From the NCBI RefSeq assembly GCF_002257705.1, contig NZ_LSLK01000059.1:1-64000 (forward strand): DNA of 64,000 nt, written 5' to 3'. The translations under genes and the position numbers were made by a program. Positions 51,503 through 59,549 of the stretch are shown one piece after another; position 1 is the first letter of the stretch, and each line of letters starts with the position of its first letter. The DNA comes from Sporomusa silvacetica DSM 10669 (GTDB lineage: Bacteria > Bacillota > Negativicutes > Sporomusales > Sporomusaceae). The notes beneath the pieces were generated by a model. That model ran no database searches and was not told where the DNA came from. It was given only the letters and a program-made list of their open reading frames with translations.

Positions 51503-53099
51503 AGTTAACCGCTCCATCTATATTTAATGAGGCTCCATAGATGCCGCGCATCAGTTCGGCCTCTCGGAGCTGATTGCCCCACAGCACTGGCCGGATACCG
51601 TTCCACCGCGCTTCTAAGAAATCTTTTATAAACGTAGGAGCCTCTTGGGCCGGAATCAGTTCATTTGCTACTGCCACGCCTACGCCGCGGAAGCCACAAA
51701 AAGCCCCTTGACAAGTTCCCATACCGATACGTGTTTTACGCCTGACATCTTCAAGTGTATAGCTGGTAGGATCGGCGGCCATCGCTTCAACCTCAGCCAG
51801 TGTAACCATTTCGCACTCGCATAACAATTGACGTTTAGCTGGATTATCCTCCATATCTTTAACCACTTCACTCAATTTCCCGCCCAACCGGGATACGGCG
51901 CTGGTAACACTATAGGCCGGGAAAAAACGTTTGGCAGCTGCAATATCGGCCGCTGCGGCATCAGCAATCATGGGCTCAACCGCCGTCCGGCATGCGGCAA
52001 CTACACCCAGCTTATCACATACTTTGTCAGCCATCTTTTCCGCCATTAGCCGGTAAGTTGTCAATTTGCCGCCGACGATGGTGGCCATACCTTTTAGGCC
52101 GTCCTGCTCATGGTCAATAATTGTAAAGTTCCGGGAAGCCGCCCTGCCAGCCGCATTGGGATCAGCACTATAGAGCGGGCGCGTTCCGGCGAAGACCCGG
52201 AGAATCCGATAATTATAGATATTTTCAAATAACGGTTGACCGATTTTGAGCAATGCCATCACCTCGGCAGTACGCGGAATGGTATCATCTGGCCGTTCAG
52301 CCGGTGAAGAGGTTGTGCCAAAAATAGTAATAGAACCATGGGGTACAAAGATATCACCATCAGCAGCTGGTCGCAGCCTATTAACTATCCGGCTGGTGAA
52401 ACGATGGTTAAAAGCAACCAATACGCCCCTGTCAGGCTTAACATGGACATCAGCCCCTGCTAATTGTGCCACATGTCCTACCCATGAACCTGCAGCATTT
52501 ACAATATAATCACAGGCAATTAAATTGGTCTGCCCTGTGAGCGTATTTCTGACCTTAACCCCTACTACCTGACTATTTTTGTGTTCAATAGCGGTTACTT
52601 CGGTATATGTCATAACCTCACCGCCATATTGCCGCGCTGACATGACATTCTGCCACACCAGACGAAAGCCGTCTATAGCTGAATCAGGCACACGATACGC
52701 CGAACCAATCCGGTCAGTAAGCTGTGGTTCCAACCGCTTTGCTTCTGCTGGTGTAACGGGAAGGGCCGGAATACCCCCCTTGGCACAGGCTGCTACCCAG
52801 GAAACTTCAAACTGCTCATCGTCTTCCGGCAGTCTGACAAACAAGCCTTCAGTCTCCTCCACGGCATAGCGGGCCACCTTGCGTAAGATGGTATTTTCTT
52901 CAATACACTCCTTAGCTGATTCACTATCCTTTACCGCATACCGGCCGCCACTATGTAACAGCCCGTGAAAACGCGAGCTGGTACCATAGGCTAAATCTTT
53001 TTGTTCCACTAAAATAGTCTTTATGCCACGCATGGACAAATCCCGAAGAATACCAACGCCGGTTGCCCCGCCGCCAATGACTACAACGGTAGTTTGCAT
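51489..53099 (-). CDS. glpA: anaerobic glycerol-3-phosphate dehydrogenase subunit A (536 aa)
   Basis: FAD-dependent catalytic subunit: sn-glycerol 3-phosphate to dihydroxyacetone phosphate. The N-terminal VVVIGGGATGVGILRDLSMRG, SSRFHGLLHSGGRYAV and IVNAAGSWVGHVAQLAG are conserved. A C-terminal BFD-like [2Fe-2S] domain has LLCECEMVTLAEVEA and KTRIGMGTCQGAFCGFR. It lies 124 bp downstream of glpK with a terminator-type hairpin between them. Confidence 0.96.
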   Translation of the reverse strand: MQTTVVVIGGGATGVGILRDLSMRGIKTILVEQKDLAYGTSSRFHGLLHSGGRYAVKDSESAKECIEENTILRKVARYAVEETEGLFVRLPEDDEQFEVSWVAACAKGGIPALPVTPAEAKRLEPQLTDRIGSAYRVPDSAIDGFRLVWQNVMSARQYGGEVMTYTEVTAIEHKNSQVVGVKVRNTLTGQTNLIACDYIVNAAGSWVGHVAQLAGADVHVKPDRGVLVAFNHRFTSRIVNRLRPAADGDIFVPHGSITIFGTTSSPAERPDDTIPRTAEVMALLKIGQPLFENIYNYRILRVFAGTRPLYSADPNAAGRAASRNFTIIDHEQDGLKGMATIVGGKLTTYRLMAEKMADKVCDKLGVVAACRTAVEPMIADAAAADIAAAKRFFPAYSVTSAVSRLGGKLSEVVKDMEDNPAKRQLLCECEMVTLAEVEAMAADPTSYTLEDVRRKTRIGMGTCQGAFCGFRGVGVAVANELIPAQEAPTFIKDFLEARWNGIRPVLWGNQLREAELMRGIYGASLNIDGAVNYENK

Positions 53100-53114
53100 A
53101 CTTATTTACCTCGC

Positions 53115-53171
53115 TAAAAAAGGATAGAGAAGTCCCCCCTGGGCCGATAACTGGCGCAAGAAGGACTTCTC
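53115..53171 (-). terminator. hairpin terminator or attenuator between glpK and glpA
   Basis: GAGAAGTCC pairs with GGACTTCTC around a GC-rich loop with further internal pairing, followed by TATCC and TTTTTT on the minus strand, 16 nt before the glpA start. Because glpA follows so closely, it may be an attenuator controlled by GlpP, as at the glpK leader; both hairpins carry AAGTCC. Confidence 0.75.
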
Positions 53172-53223
53172 TTCATCTCTAAGTCCGATCTATTACTTTG
53201 TCTAGCATATTATCTATTGGTGC

Positions 53224-54720
53224 TTAGTCTTCCCAGTCCATCGAGCGCTTAACTGCTTTTTGCCAGCCTTTATAGTATTTGCTGCTTTGATCAGCGGCCA
53301 TTTTCGGCTCGAAACGAGTATCCAGCTTCCAATTCTTAACCAGGTCTTCTTTATTGTTCCATACGCCAACAGCTAAACCAGCAAGATAAGCTGCACCTAA
53401 CGCGGTGGTCTCAGTAACCTGCGGACGGTCAACCGGCACACCCAGGATATCGGCCTGGAACTGCATTAGGATGTTATTGGCAACAGCACCACCATCAACC
53501 TTAAGTGCCTGTAGTTTAATACTAGAATCAGCTTCCATTGCGCTCAGTACATCTTTGGTCTGATAAGCCATGGAGTCAAGAGTGGCCCGAACCACATGAG
53601 CTTTGGTTGTACCGCGGGTCAAGCCAAGGATAGCGCCGCGAGCCGTCATATTCCAATAGGGAGCACCCAAACCAACAAAAGCCGGAACTACATATACACC
53701 CTCGGAATCATTGACTTTTTTCGCAATATATTCTGAGTCAGGAGCCGCATCAATCAGCTTCAGACCATCCCGCAGCCATTGAACTGCTGAACCAGCTACA
53801 AAGATACTGCCTTCCAGCGCGTACTCAACCTTGCCGTCAAGACCCCAGGCAATGGTGGTCAACAGGCCGTTCTTAGACTCATATACCTTATCACCAGTAT
53901 TCATTAGCATGAAGCAACCGGTGCCATATGTATTTTTCGCCATACCAGGTTTGAAACAAGTTTGACCAAACAGAGCCGATTGCTGGTCACCAGCAGCGCC
54001 CGCGATAGGCACAGCTGCACCCAAGAATGCACTAGGATCGGTGTTGCCGTACACCTCACTGGAAGAGCGAACCTCTGGTAGCATCATAGCCGGAACTGTC
54101 AGCGCCGCCAGCAGTTCTTGATCCCATTTGAGTTCACGGATGTTGTACATTAATGTCCGGGAAGCGTTAGAGTAATCTGTTACATGTACCTTGCCACCTG
54201 ACAGCTTCCAAATAAGCCAAGTGTCAATGGTTCCAAACAGGAGCTCACCATTTTCCGCTTTGGCGCGAGCACCCTCGACATTATCAAGAATCCATTTTAC
54301 CTTGGTGCCGGAGAAGTAAGCGTCTACTACCAAACCAGTTTTTTGGCGGAAGGTATCTTCCAGTCCTTTAGCTTTAAGATCATTGCAGATATCCATTGTT
54401 TGGCGGGATTGCCAGACTATCGCATTATACACTGGCTTGCCTGTATTTTTATCCCACACTACTGTAGTTTCGCGCTGGTTAGTGATACCAATGCCAGCTA
54501 TATCTGCAGCACTAATACCAGCCTTGGCAACAACCTCGGCAACAACACCAATCTGTGAACTCCAGATTTCGTCAGCATTATGCTCTACCCAGCCTGGCTT
54601 GGGGAATATCTGGGTAAACTCTTTTTGTGCTACAGCCACAATATTGGAGTCTGAATCAAATACAATGGCCCGCGAACTGGTAGTTCCCTGATCAAGTGCA
54701 AGTATATACTTATTGGACAT
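53224..54720 (-). CDS. glpK: glycerol kinase (498 aa)
   Basis: Phosphorylates glycerol to sn-glycerol 3-phosphate in the cytosol. ILALDQGTTSSRAIVFD (phosphate loop), GITNQRETTVVWDKNTGKP and YALEGSIFVAGSAVQWLRD are typical FGGY-family kinase signatures. The ATG at 54720 (MSNKYIL) follows AGGGAGATG. It is the first gene after the GlpP-type leader. No glpF glycerol channel is present in the window. Confidence 0.97.
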   Translation of the reverse strand: MSNKYILALDQGTTSSRAIVFDSDSNIVAVAQKEFTQIFPKPGWVEHNADEIWSSQIGVVAEVVAKAGISAADIAGIGITNQRETTVVWDKNTGKPVYNAIVWQSRQTMDICNDLKAKGLEDTFRQKTGLVVDAYFSGTKVKWILDNVEGARAKAENGELLFGTIDTWLIWKLSGGKVHVTDYSNASRTLMYNIRELKWDQELLAALTVPAMMLPEVRSSSEVYGNTDPSAFLGAAVPIAGAAGDQQSALFGQTCFKPGMAKNTYGTGCFMLMNTGDKVYESKNGLLTTIAWGLDGKVEYALEGSIFVAGSAVQWLRDGLKLIDAAPDSEYIAKKVNDSEGVYVVPAFVGLGAPYWNMTARGAILGLTRGTTKAHVVRATLDSMAYQTKDVLSAMEADSSIKLQALKVDGGAVANNILMQFQADILGVPVDRPQVTETTALGAAYLAGLAVGVWNNKEDLVKNWKLDTRFEPKMAADQSSKYYKGWQKAVKRSMDWED

Positions 54721-54830
54721 AAACAACATCTCCCTCTTATTTTTAATTTTGAGACTACATTTTACTAATAGCCCTTATCTAATCACTTATGACTACCCTG
54801 GCCGTTTTCACCACTCCTTTGTCCAAACAT

Positions 54831-54895
54831 AAAAATAAAGTCTAAAGTAACGCCTATAGAACTGCGGTTTCTACTAAGGCGAAAACTTCGGACTT
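54831..54895 (-). promoter_or_regulatory. glpK leader terminator, likely GlpP-controlled antitermination site
   Basis: On the minus strand AAGTC-CG-AAGT and CGCC arms pair with GGCG, ACTT and GACTT, followed by TATTTTTATG. It sits about 110 nt upstream of the glpK start in a leader with no open frame. In Bacillus GlpP with glycerol 3-phosphate binds such glp leaders and prevents termination; glpP is the next gene upstream here. Confidence 0.75.
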
Positions 54896-54946
54896 TTCTT
54901 TATCTCTGTCCCTGTATTCAGTTATTTAGCTATATTATTCTCGTGC

Positions 54947-54980
54947 TTTTTGATAATTCCTGCTGATTTTTAATAATTCC
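54947..54980. promoter_or_regulatory. 20-bp-spaced direct repeat upstream of the glpK leader
   Basis: TTTTTGATAATTCC and TTTTTAATAATTCC start exactly 20 bp apart, two helical turns, so both face the same side of DNA. This is a likely activator or repressor tandem site, or part of a promoter, in the glpP-glpK interval. Confidence 0.45.
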
Positions 54981-55023
54981 GAAAAGTTATTATTTTCACT
55001 CATTTCACAAGCTACTTTGACGC

Positions 55024-55590
55024 TTACCACAGCTCACGTTTGCTTGCGCTCACGGCACTCAACCCATTGCCAAGAGCATATGCTATATCCTCTTTGGTAT
55101 GCAGCAGGCCACCGCCCAGAACGGGCAGTCCGGTCGTTTTGGCAAGTTCGGTTACTACACTTGCGGGAATAGAGGCCGGCAATAGCTCCAGCGCATCCGG
55201 CTTATACCCTTTGAGCAGATTGACCCCAGTCTTAATGGCTTCCGAATCCATCAAAAACAAACGATGAATCACCAGCATCCCGGCTTCGCGCGCAAGCTTT
55301 CCCAGCTGCGTTTTTGTGGTAATAACAGCTGCTATACCCATTCGTGCTAAGAAAGTAATGCCAGCCTTGTCTTTACCTATGCCGCTTAGTAGATCTAAAT
55401 GTACTAGTATACGTTTTTTATGTTCGCGGGCTTGTGACAGGAGTTCCGGCAAAATATTAATATCGCCAAATAACAAAATGATACTAGGACTTGCGGAAAA
55501 TTCCAGCGCATATTTATAATCCTCATAATTGCGGGGCGCCGGTATGACATGGCCGTCACATAACAATTTAAAGATATCGTATGGTGACAC
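55024..55590 (-). CDS. glpP: glycerol-3-phosphate-responsive antiterminator GlpP (188 aa)
   Basis: RNA-binding antiterminator of glp genes. It has the TIM-barrel-like GlpP fold with SIILLFGDINILPEL, RILVHLDLLSGIGKDKAGI (phosphate/ligand region), TKTQLGKLAREAG and ALELLPASIPASVV, and ends VLGGGLLHTKEDIAYALGNG. Length is typical. It is encoded just before the glpK leader that it should control, consistent with local glycerol 3-phosphate induction of glpK and glpABC. Confidence 0.95.
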   Translation of the reverse strand: MSPYDIFKLLCDGHVIPAPRNYEDYKYALEFSASPSIILLFGDINILPELLSQAREHKKRILVHLDLLSGIGKDKAGITFLARMGIAAVITTKTQLGKLAREAGMLVIHRLFLMDSEAIKTGVNLLKGYKPDALELLPASIPASVVTELAKTTGLPVLGGGLLHTKEDIAYALGNGLSAVSASKRELW

Positions 55591-55739
55591 TAGATGTTCA
55601 CCGCCTCTGTAAAAATTCCTCTTTACTTAGTTCGCCATCTATGCGAATATCCCTTCCCATTTATGATTTCATACCATTTAATGTAAATAAAAAGGACTTC
55701 TACTTATCTAGTTGCTTAGGAACTCTTGCACACTCTATA

Positions 55740-57158
55740 TTAATGCCTTTTCCGTCTACTTGAGGCGGGAATAGCCATTTCTTCACGGTACTTGGCAACC
55801 GTTCGCCGCGAAACCATAATTCCTTTGCTATTCAGAATGTCTCCCAAGGATTGATCACTTAATGGCTGCATTGGATTTTCAGCCGCAATCAGTTCCCGTA
55901 TCTCTTGTTTTACCCGACTGGCTGAAATATCCTCGCCGACAGCGCTCTGAATGCCAGCAGTAAAAAAGGTATTCATACCAAACACCCCGTGGGGTGTAGC
56001 CATATATTTATTGGACGTCGCGCGGCTTATGGTCGATTCATGTACCCCAATCTGATCGGCCACCTTCTTCATGGTGAGTGGTCGCAAAAATTTGGGACCA
56101 TGATCAAAAAAGTTTTGTTGCATCTCAATGATGGCTTCCGCCACATTGTATAAGGTGCGCCGGCGCTGCTCAATACTTTTTATCAGCCAGACTGCAGCGT
56201 TAATACGACCTTCTACATATTTGCGGGCATCGCTGGGCTCTTCCCGGACAATCTGCCGATAATATGAATTGATGGACAGCTGTGGCACATGACTATCATT
56301 AATATGAATGGCATAACCGCTATTTACCCGTTCAACAATAATATCAGGTATAATATACCCTGGTTGCCCACCGCCAAAGGCACACCCGGGCTTAGGATCA
56401 AGTGTGCGGATAATATCCACAGCCTGCTGGACTTCGTGGAGCGAGCAGTGCTGTTTATCGGCAATTTGTTTATAGCGGCCTAAGGCTACCTGATCGAGAT
56501 GGTCCCTAATAACGGCAACCGTTAACGCAAATTCCTTACTGTTATATTCTTTCACTTTTGGTTCCAATTGCAGGAGCAGGCATTCTTGCAACGAGCGCGC
56601 GCCTACGCCAATCGGCTCAAAGGTCTGGATAAGTTTCAGCACATTGTCTACTACGGTTTCGGCTACTGCCATTTGGGTAGCTGCTTCTGCTGTTGTCCCG
56701 CACAAATAGCCATTGTCATCAATGCAGCCAATAAGATATTTGCCAATAGCCAAGTGGCTGGCATCAAGTACAGCAAAATGCAGCTGCATTTCCAGATAGT
56801 TTTGCAGTGATACCGTTTCCGCATCAGCTATCTCCCGTTGCTTTTCCATTTCAGTATTTCCGGACTGGGCACCTGCTGTGGTCTGCGTACCATTTAGCAA
56901 ATACTCAACCCAACCATCTGCTTCTGGCTGGTTGTCCTCCTGTTCACTGCTACTGCTTAACGATTCAACCTCGCCCTCAGGCTCATTGTTACTTTCATTG
57001 GCATCGGCCTCAAGCACCGGATTTTCCAGCAATTCTTTTTCCACCAACTCGGCCAACTCGGTAGCCGGAAGCTGGAGAATAGCGATTGCCTGACGTAGTT
57101 GTGGTGTCATTATTAACTTTTGCGTTGTTTCCAGCTTAAGCCCATAATCCAGTTGCAT
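55740..57158 (-). CDS. rpoN: RNA polymerase sigma-54 factor (472 aa)
   Basis: Directs polymerase to -24/-12 promoters with an enhancer-binding activator. The N-terminal region (about 1-50) is Gln/Leu-rich with LRQAIAILQLPATELAELV; a Glu/Ser-rich acidic linker follows; the core-binding region and the C-terminal HTH (MKKVADQIGVHESTISRATS) precede the RpoN box (RRTVAKYR near 458). The start follows a GGGGGAGG box. The 149 bp to glpP hold nothing else clear. Confidence 0.97.
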   Translation of the reverse strand: MQLDYGLKLETTQKLIMTPQLRQAIAILQLPATELAELVEKELLENPVLEADANESNNEPEGEVESLSSSSEQEDNQPEADGWVEYLLNGTQTTAGAQSGNTEMEKQREIADAETVSLQNYLEMQLHFAVLDASHLAIGKYLIGCIDDNGYLCGTTAEAATQMAVAETVVDNVLKLIQTFEPIGVGARSLQECLLLQLEPKVKEYNSKEFALTVAVIRDHLDQVALGRYKQIADKQHCSLHEVQQAVDIIRTLDPKPGCAFGGGQPGYIIPDIIVERVNSGYAIHINDSHVPQLSINSYYRQIVREEPSDARKYVEGRINAAVWLIKSIEQRRRTLYNVAEAIIEMQQNFFDHGPKFLRPLTMKKVADQIGVHESTISRATSNKYMATPHGVFGMNTFFTAGIQSAVGEDISASRVKQEIRELIAAENPMQPLSDQSLGDILNSKGIMVSRRTVAKYREEMAIPASSRRKRH

Positions 57159-57228
57159 AGGATAACCTCCCCCAGGACAAAATTATGTCTGTCCCATGAT
57201 AAATACTATGATATTATTCAAAGAAACA

Positions 57229-58245
57229 TCAGCAAATTCGCGGCAGCTGTTCGCCTGATAACATATCTAATAGGCGTAAACCACCTACCATAGTTCTGAG
57301 CGCTACCTGTCCAGCCGCTTTGTCACTCACAGTGCCAATAATACGGGCGGCTGCACTAACCTGATGCTGGTGCATAATTTTCAGAACCTTTTCACTATAT
57401 TTCTTTTCGACAAAAACTACTACTTTTCCTTCATTGGCAAGATACAAAGGTTCAAATCCCAGTAATTCACAGACAGCTGATACTTCCGGCCTTACTGGCA
57501 GGGAACTTTCCTCCAGCACAATACCAACTCCGGCATCGGCGGCAATTTCATTGAGAGTTGTCGCCAGTCCACCCCGGGTGGGATCCCGCAGCATACTAAT
57601 GGCAGGTACTTCGGTCAATAGCTCCTGGATAAGTCCGTTCAAGGGAGCACAGTCACTGATAATTTTTGACGGCAGTGTTAAGCCATGCCGCTCACTCATG
57701 ACGGCTATGGCATGATCGCCTAGGTAGCCACTGACAATCACTTCCTGCCCAGGCTTGACGCGGCTGGCAGTAACATCAGCCTGCGGCAGTATAGCGCCAA
57801 TCCCGGCCGTATTAATGTAAATACCATCAACTGCCCCTCTTTCGACCACTTTTGTATCACCAGTAACAATAGCAACACCAGCGACCTGAGCCGTAGCCCG
57901 CATGGATTCTACAATTTTTTTAAGTTCGGCAATAGGTAAGCCCTCTTCCAAGATAAGGCCAGCACTCAAGTAGAGGGGCCTCGCACCACACATGGCCAAA
58001 TCATTGACTGTGCCGCAAACAGCCAGTTTGCCGATATCTCCGCCAGGAAAAAAACGTGGTTTGACAACATAGCTGTCAGTAGTAAAGGCCAGCTTGGTAC
58101 CATCAATACTGAAGCGCGCGCCATCATGCAACTCGGCTAGTAGCGGATTAGCAAACGCTGACACCATAATATTTTTTATTAAGTCATGACTTAAGCGGCC
58201 ACCGCTGCCATGACCTAGCAAGATTAGCTCTTCCTGATTATGCAT
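57229..58245 (-). CDS. hypE: hydrogenase maturation protein HypE (338 aa)
   Basis: Dehydrates the C-terminal thiocarbamate made by HypF to thiocyanate, the source of hydrogenase cyanide ligands. An AIR-synthase-like ATP fold (LLGHGSGGRLSHDLI, DSYVVKPRFFPGGDIG, RDPTRGGLATTLNEIA) ends with PRIC, whose terminal Cys carries the carbamoyl group. The start MHNQEEL at 58245 overlaps hypD by 8 bp. Last gene of hypFCDE. Confidence 0.97.
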   Translation of the reverse strand: MHNQEELILLGHGSGGRLSHDLIKNIMVSAFANPLLAELHDGARFSIDGTKLAFTTDSYVVKPRFFPGGDIGKLAVCGTVNDLAMCGARPLYLSAGLILEEGLPIAELKKIVESMRATAQVAGVAIVTGDTKVVERGAVDGIYINTAGIGAILPQADVTASRVKPGQEVIVSGYLGDHAIAVMSERHGLTLPSKIISDCAPLNGLIQELLTEVPAISMLRDPTRGGLATTLNEIAADAGVGIVLEESSLPVRPEVSAVCELLGFEPLYLANEGKVVVFVEKKYSEKVLKIMHQHQVSAAARIIGTVSDKAAGQVALRTMVGGLRLLDMLSGEQLPRIC

Positions 58246-59335
58246 AATTCCACCGTCCTTGGCCGTATTTATACCAGGCAGCACAAGCCCCTTCCACCGA
58301 CACCATGCAGGCCCCAACCGGATGCTCTGGTGTACAACCGCATCCGAAATGTGGACAATCTTCTGGGCGAATCCGGCCACAGAGTACTTCGCCACAGCGA
58401 CAGCCTGCCGGTTCCCTAGTTACCACTGCCGCCAGCGGTAATCTCAGCTTGGCATCAAAAGCACTATACTCTGGCCTTAGTGCCAGTCCTGAGTCCGCAA
58501 TCTCGCCAAACCCCCGCCAAATAGCAGCTGCAGGTTGGTACACTTGCTGGAGAATATTCCAGGCCGCCTCATTACCTGCCGGTTTGACCACTCGCCGGTA
58601 TTGATTAGCCAGTTCGGCTTTGCCGGCAGCTATTTGTTCCAGCAGCATATAGATGGCTTGCAAAATATCCAGGGCCTCAAAACCGGTAATGACCGCCGGT
58701 ACCTGATACTCGCTGACAACAAACTGGTAGGGCGCAAATCCGCTGATGGCCGCCGTATGCCCTGGCAGTAAAAAACCATCCACTCTGATATCCGGGGCAG
58801 CTAGGATGGTTCTGAGCGCTGGCGGCACCAGTTTATGGGCCGATAATACAAAAAAATTGTCCAACCCCTGTTGCTCAGCCTGGAGTATGGTCGCGGCTGC
58901 TGTAGGTGCTGTGGTCTCAAAACCAACCGCCAGAAAGATCACTGCTTTCTCTGGGTTCTCCCTTGCCATTGTCAGGCTCTCTAACGGTGAATAAACAATG
59001 CGGATATCAGCTCCCTGTGTTTTCTCAGCCATAAGTGTCGACTGCGAGCCTGGCACTTTGAGCATATCGCCAAAAGTAGCCAGAATCGTATCTTCCCGGC
59101 CACTATACGCAATAGCCGTGTCCAGGTACTCATTGGGCGTAACACACACCGGGCAGCCGGGGCCGCTGACCAATTCGACGGTTGGCGGCAGTAATTGACG
59201 AATGCCGTTACGGAAGATGGACACCGTATGGGTGCCACAGACTTCCATCAACCGTACTGGACGCTTTGCCAGCTTGGCAATGGCCTGGGTGAAAAAGTCA
59301 GCCGCACGGGCTGTTTCCTCAGCTGTCAGTCTCAT
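58238..59335 (-). CDS. hypD: hydrogenase maturation protein HypD (365 aa)
   Basis: With HypC it assembles the Fe(CN)2CO unit of [NiFe]-hydrogenase. Conserved EVCGTHTVSIFRNGI, SGPGCPVCVTPNEY and AVGFETTAPT; the C-terminal Cys cluster (CRCGEVLCGRI, CPHFGCGC, GACMVSVEGAC) holds the 4Fe-4S centre. The ATG at 59335 (MRLTAEE) lies inside the end of hypC; longer upstream codons are read through hypC and are not coding. Confidence 0.97.
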   Translation of the reverse strand: MRLTAEETARAADFFTQAIAKLAKRPVRLMEVCGTHTVSIFRNGIRQLLPPTVELVSGPGCPVCVTPNEYLDTAIAYSGREDTILATFGDMLKVPGSQSTLMAEKTQGADIRIVYSPLESLTMARENPEKAVIFLAVGFETTAPTAAATILQAEQQGLDNFFVLSAHKLVPPALRTILAAPDIRVDGFLLPGHTAAISGFAPYQFVVSEYQVPAVITGFEALDILQAIYMLLEQIAAGKAELANQYRRVVKPAGNEAAWNILQQVYQPAAAIWRGFGEIADSGLALRPEYSAFDAKLRLPLAAVVTREPAGCRCGEVLCGRIRPEDCPHFGCGCTPEHPVGACMVSVEGACAAWYKYGQGRWNYA

Positions 59336-59546
59336 ATTGTTCCAGCTCCTTAAACAGTTCCAGCGTGCGTAACGCCTCTTCTTCATCAATGGTCTGAATA
59401 GCAAAGCCAGCGTGAATGAGCACATAGTCACCCACCACAGCATCAGGCAGCAGCATCAGGCTAACCTCACGAGTTACGCCGCTGATATCAACTGTACCCA
59501 AATATTCACTGCGCTCAATTATTTTGGCAGGAACAGCCAAACACAT
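59319..59546 (-). CDS. hypC: hydrogenase maturation chaperone HypC (75 aa)
   Basis: A small OB-fold chaperone beginning MCLAVPAKI, where the Cys at position 2 binds the iron intermediate. VDISGVTREVSLMLLPDAVVGDYVLIHAGFAIQ is the conserved core. The ATG is 3 bp after the hypF stop, and its end overlaps hypD by 17 bp. It shuttles iron between HypD and the hydrogenase large subunit. Confidence 0.96.
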   Translation of the reverse strand: MCLAVPAKIIERSEYLGTVDISGVTREVSLMLLPDAVVGDYVLIHAGFAIQTIDEEEALRTLELFKELEQYETDS

Positions 59547-59549
59547 AAT

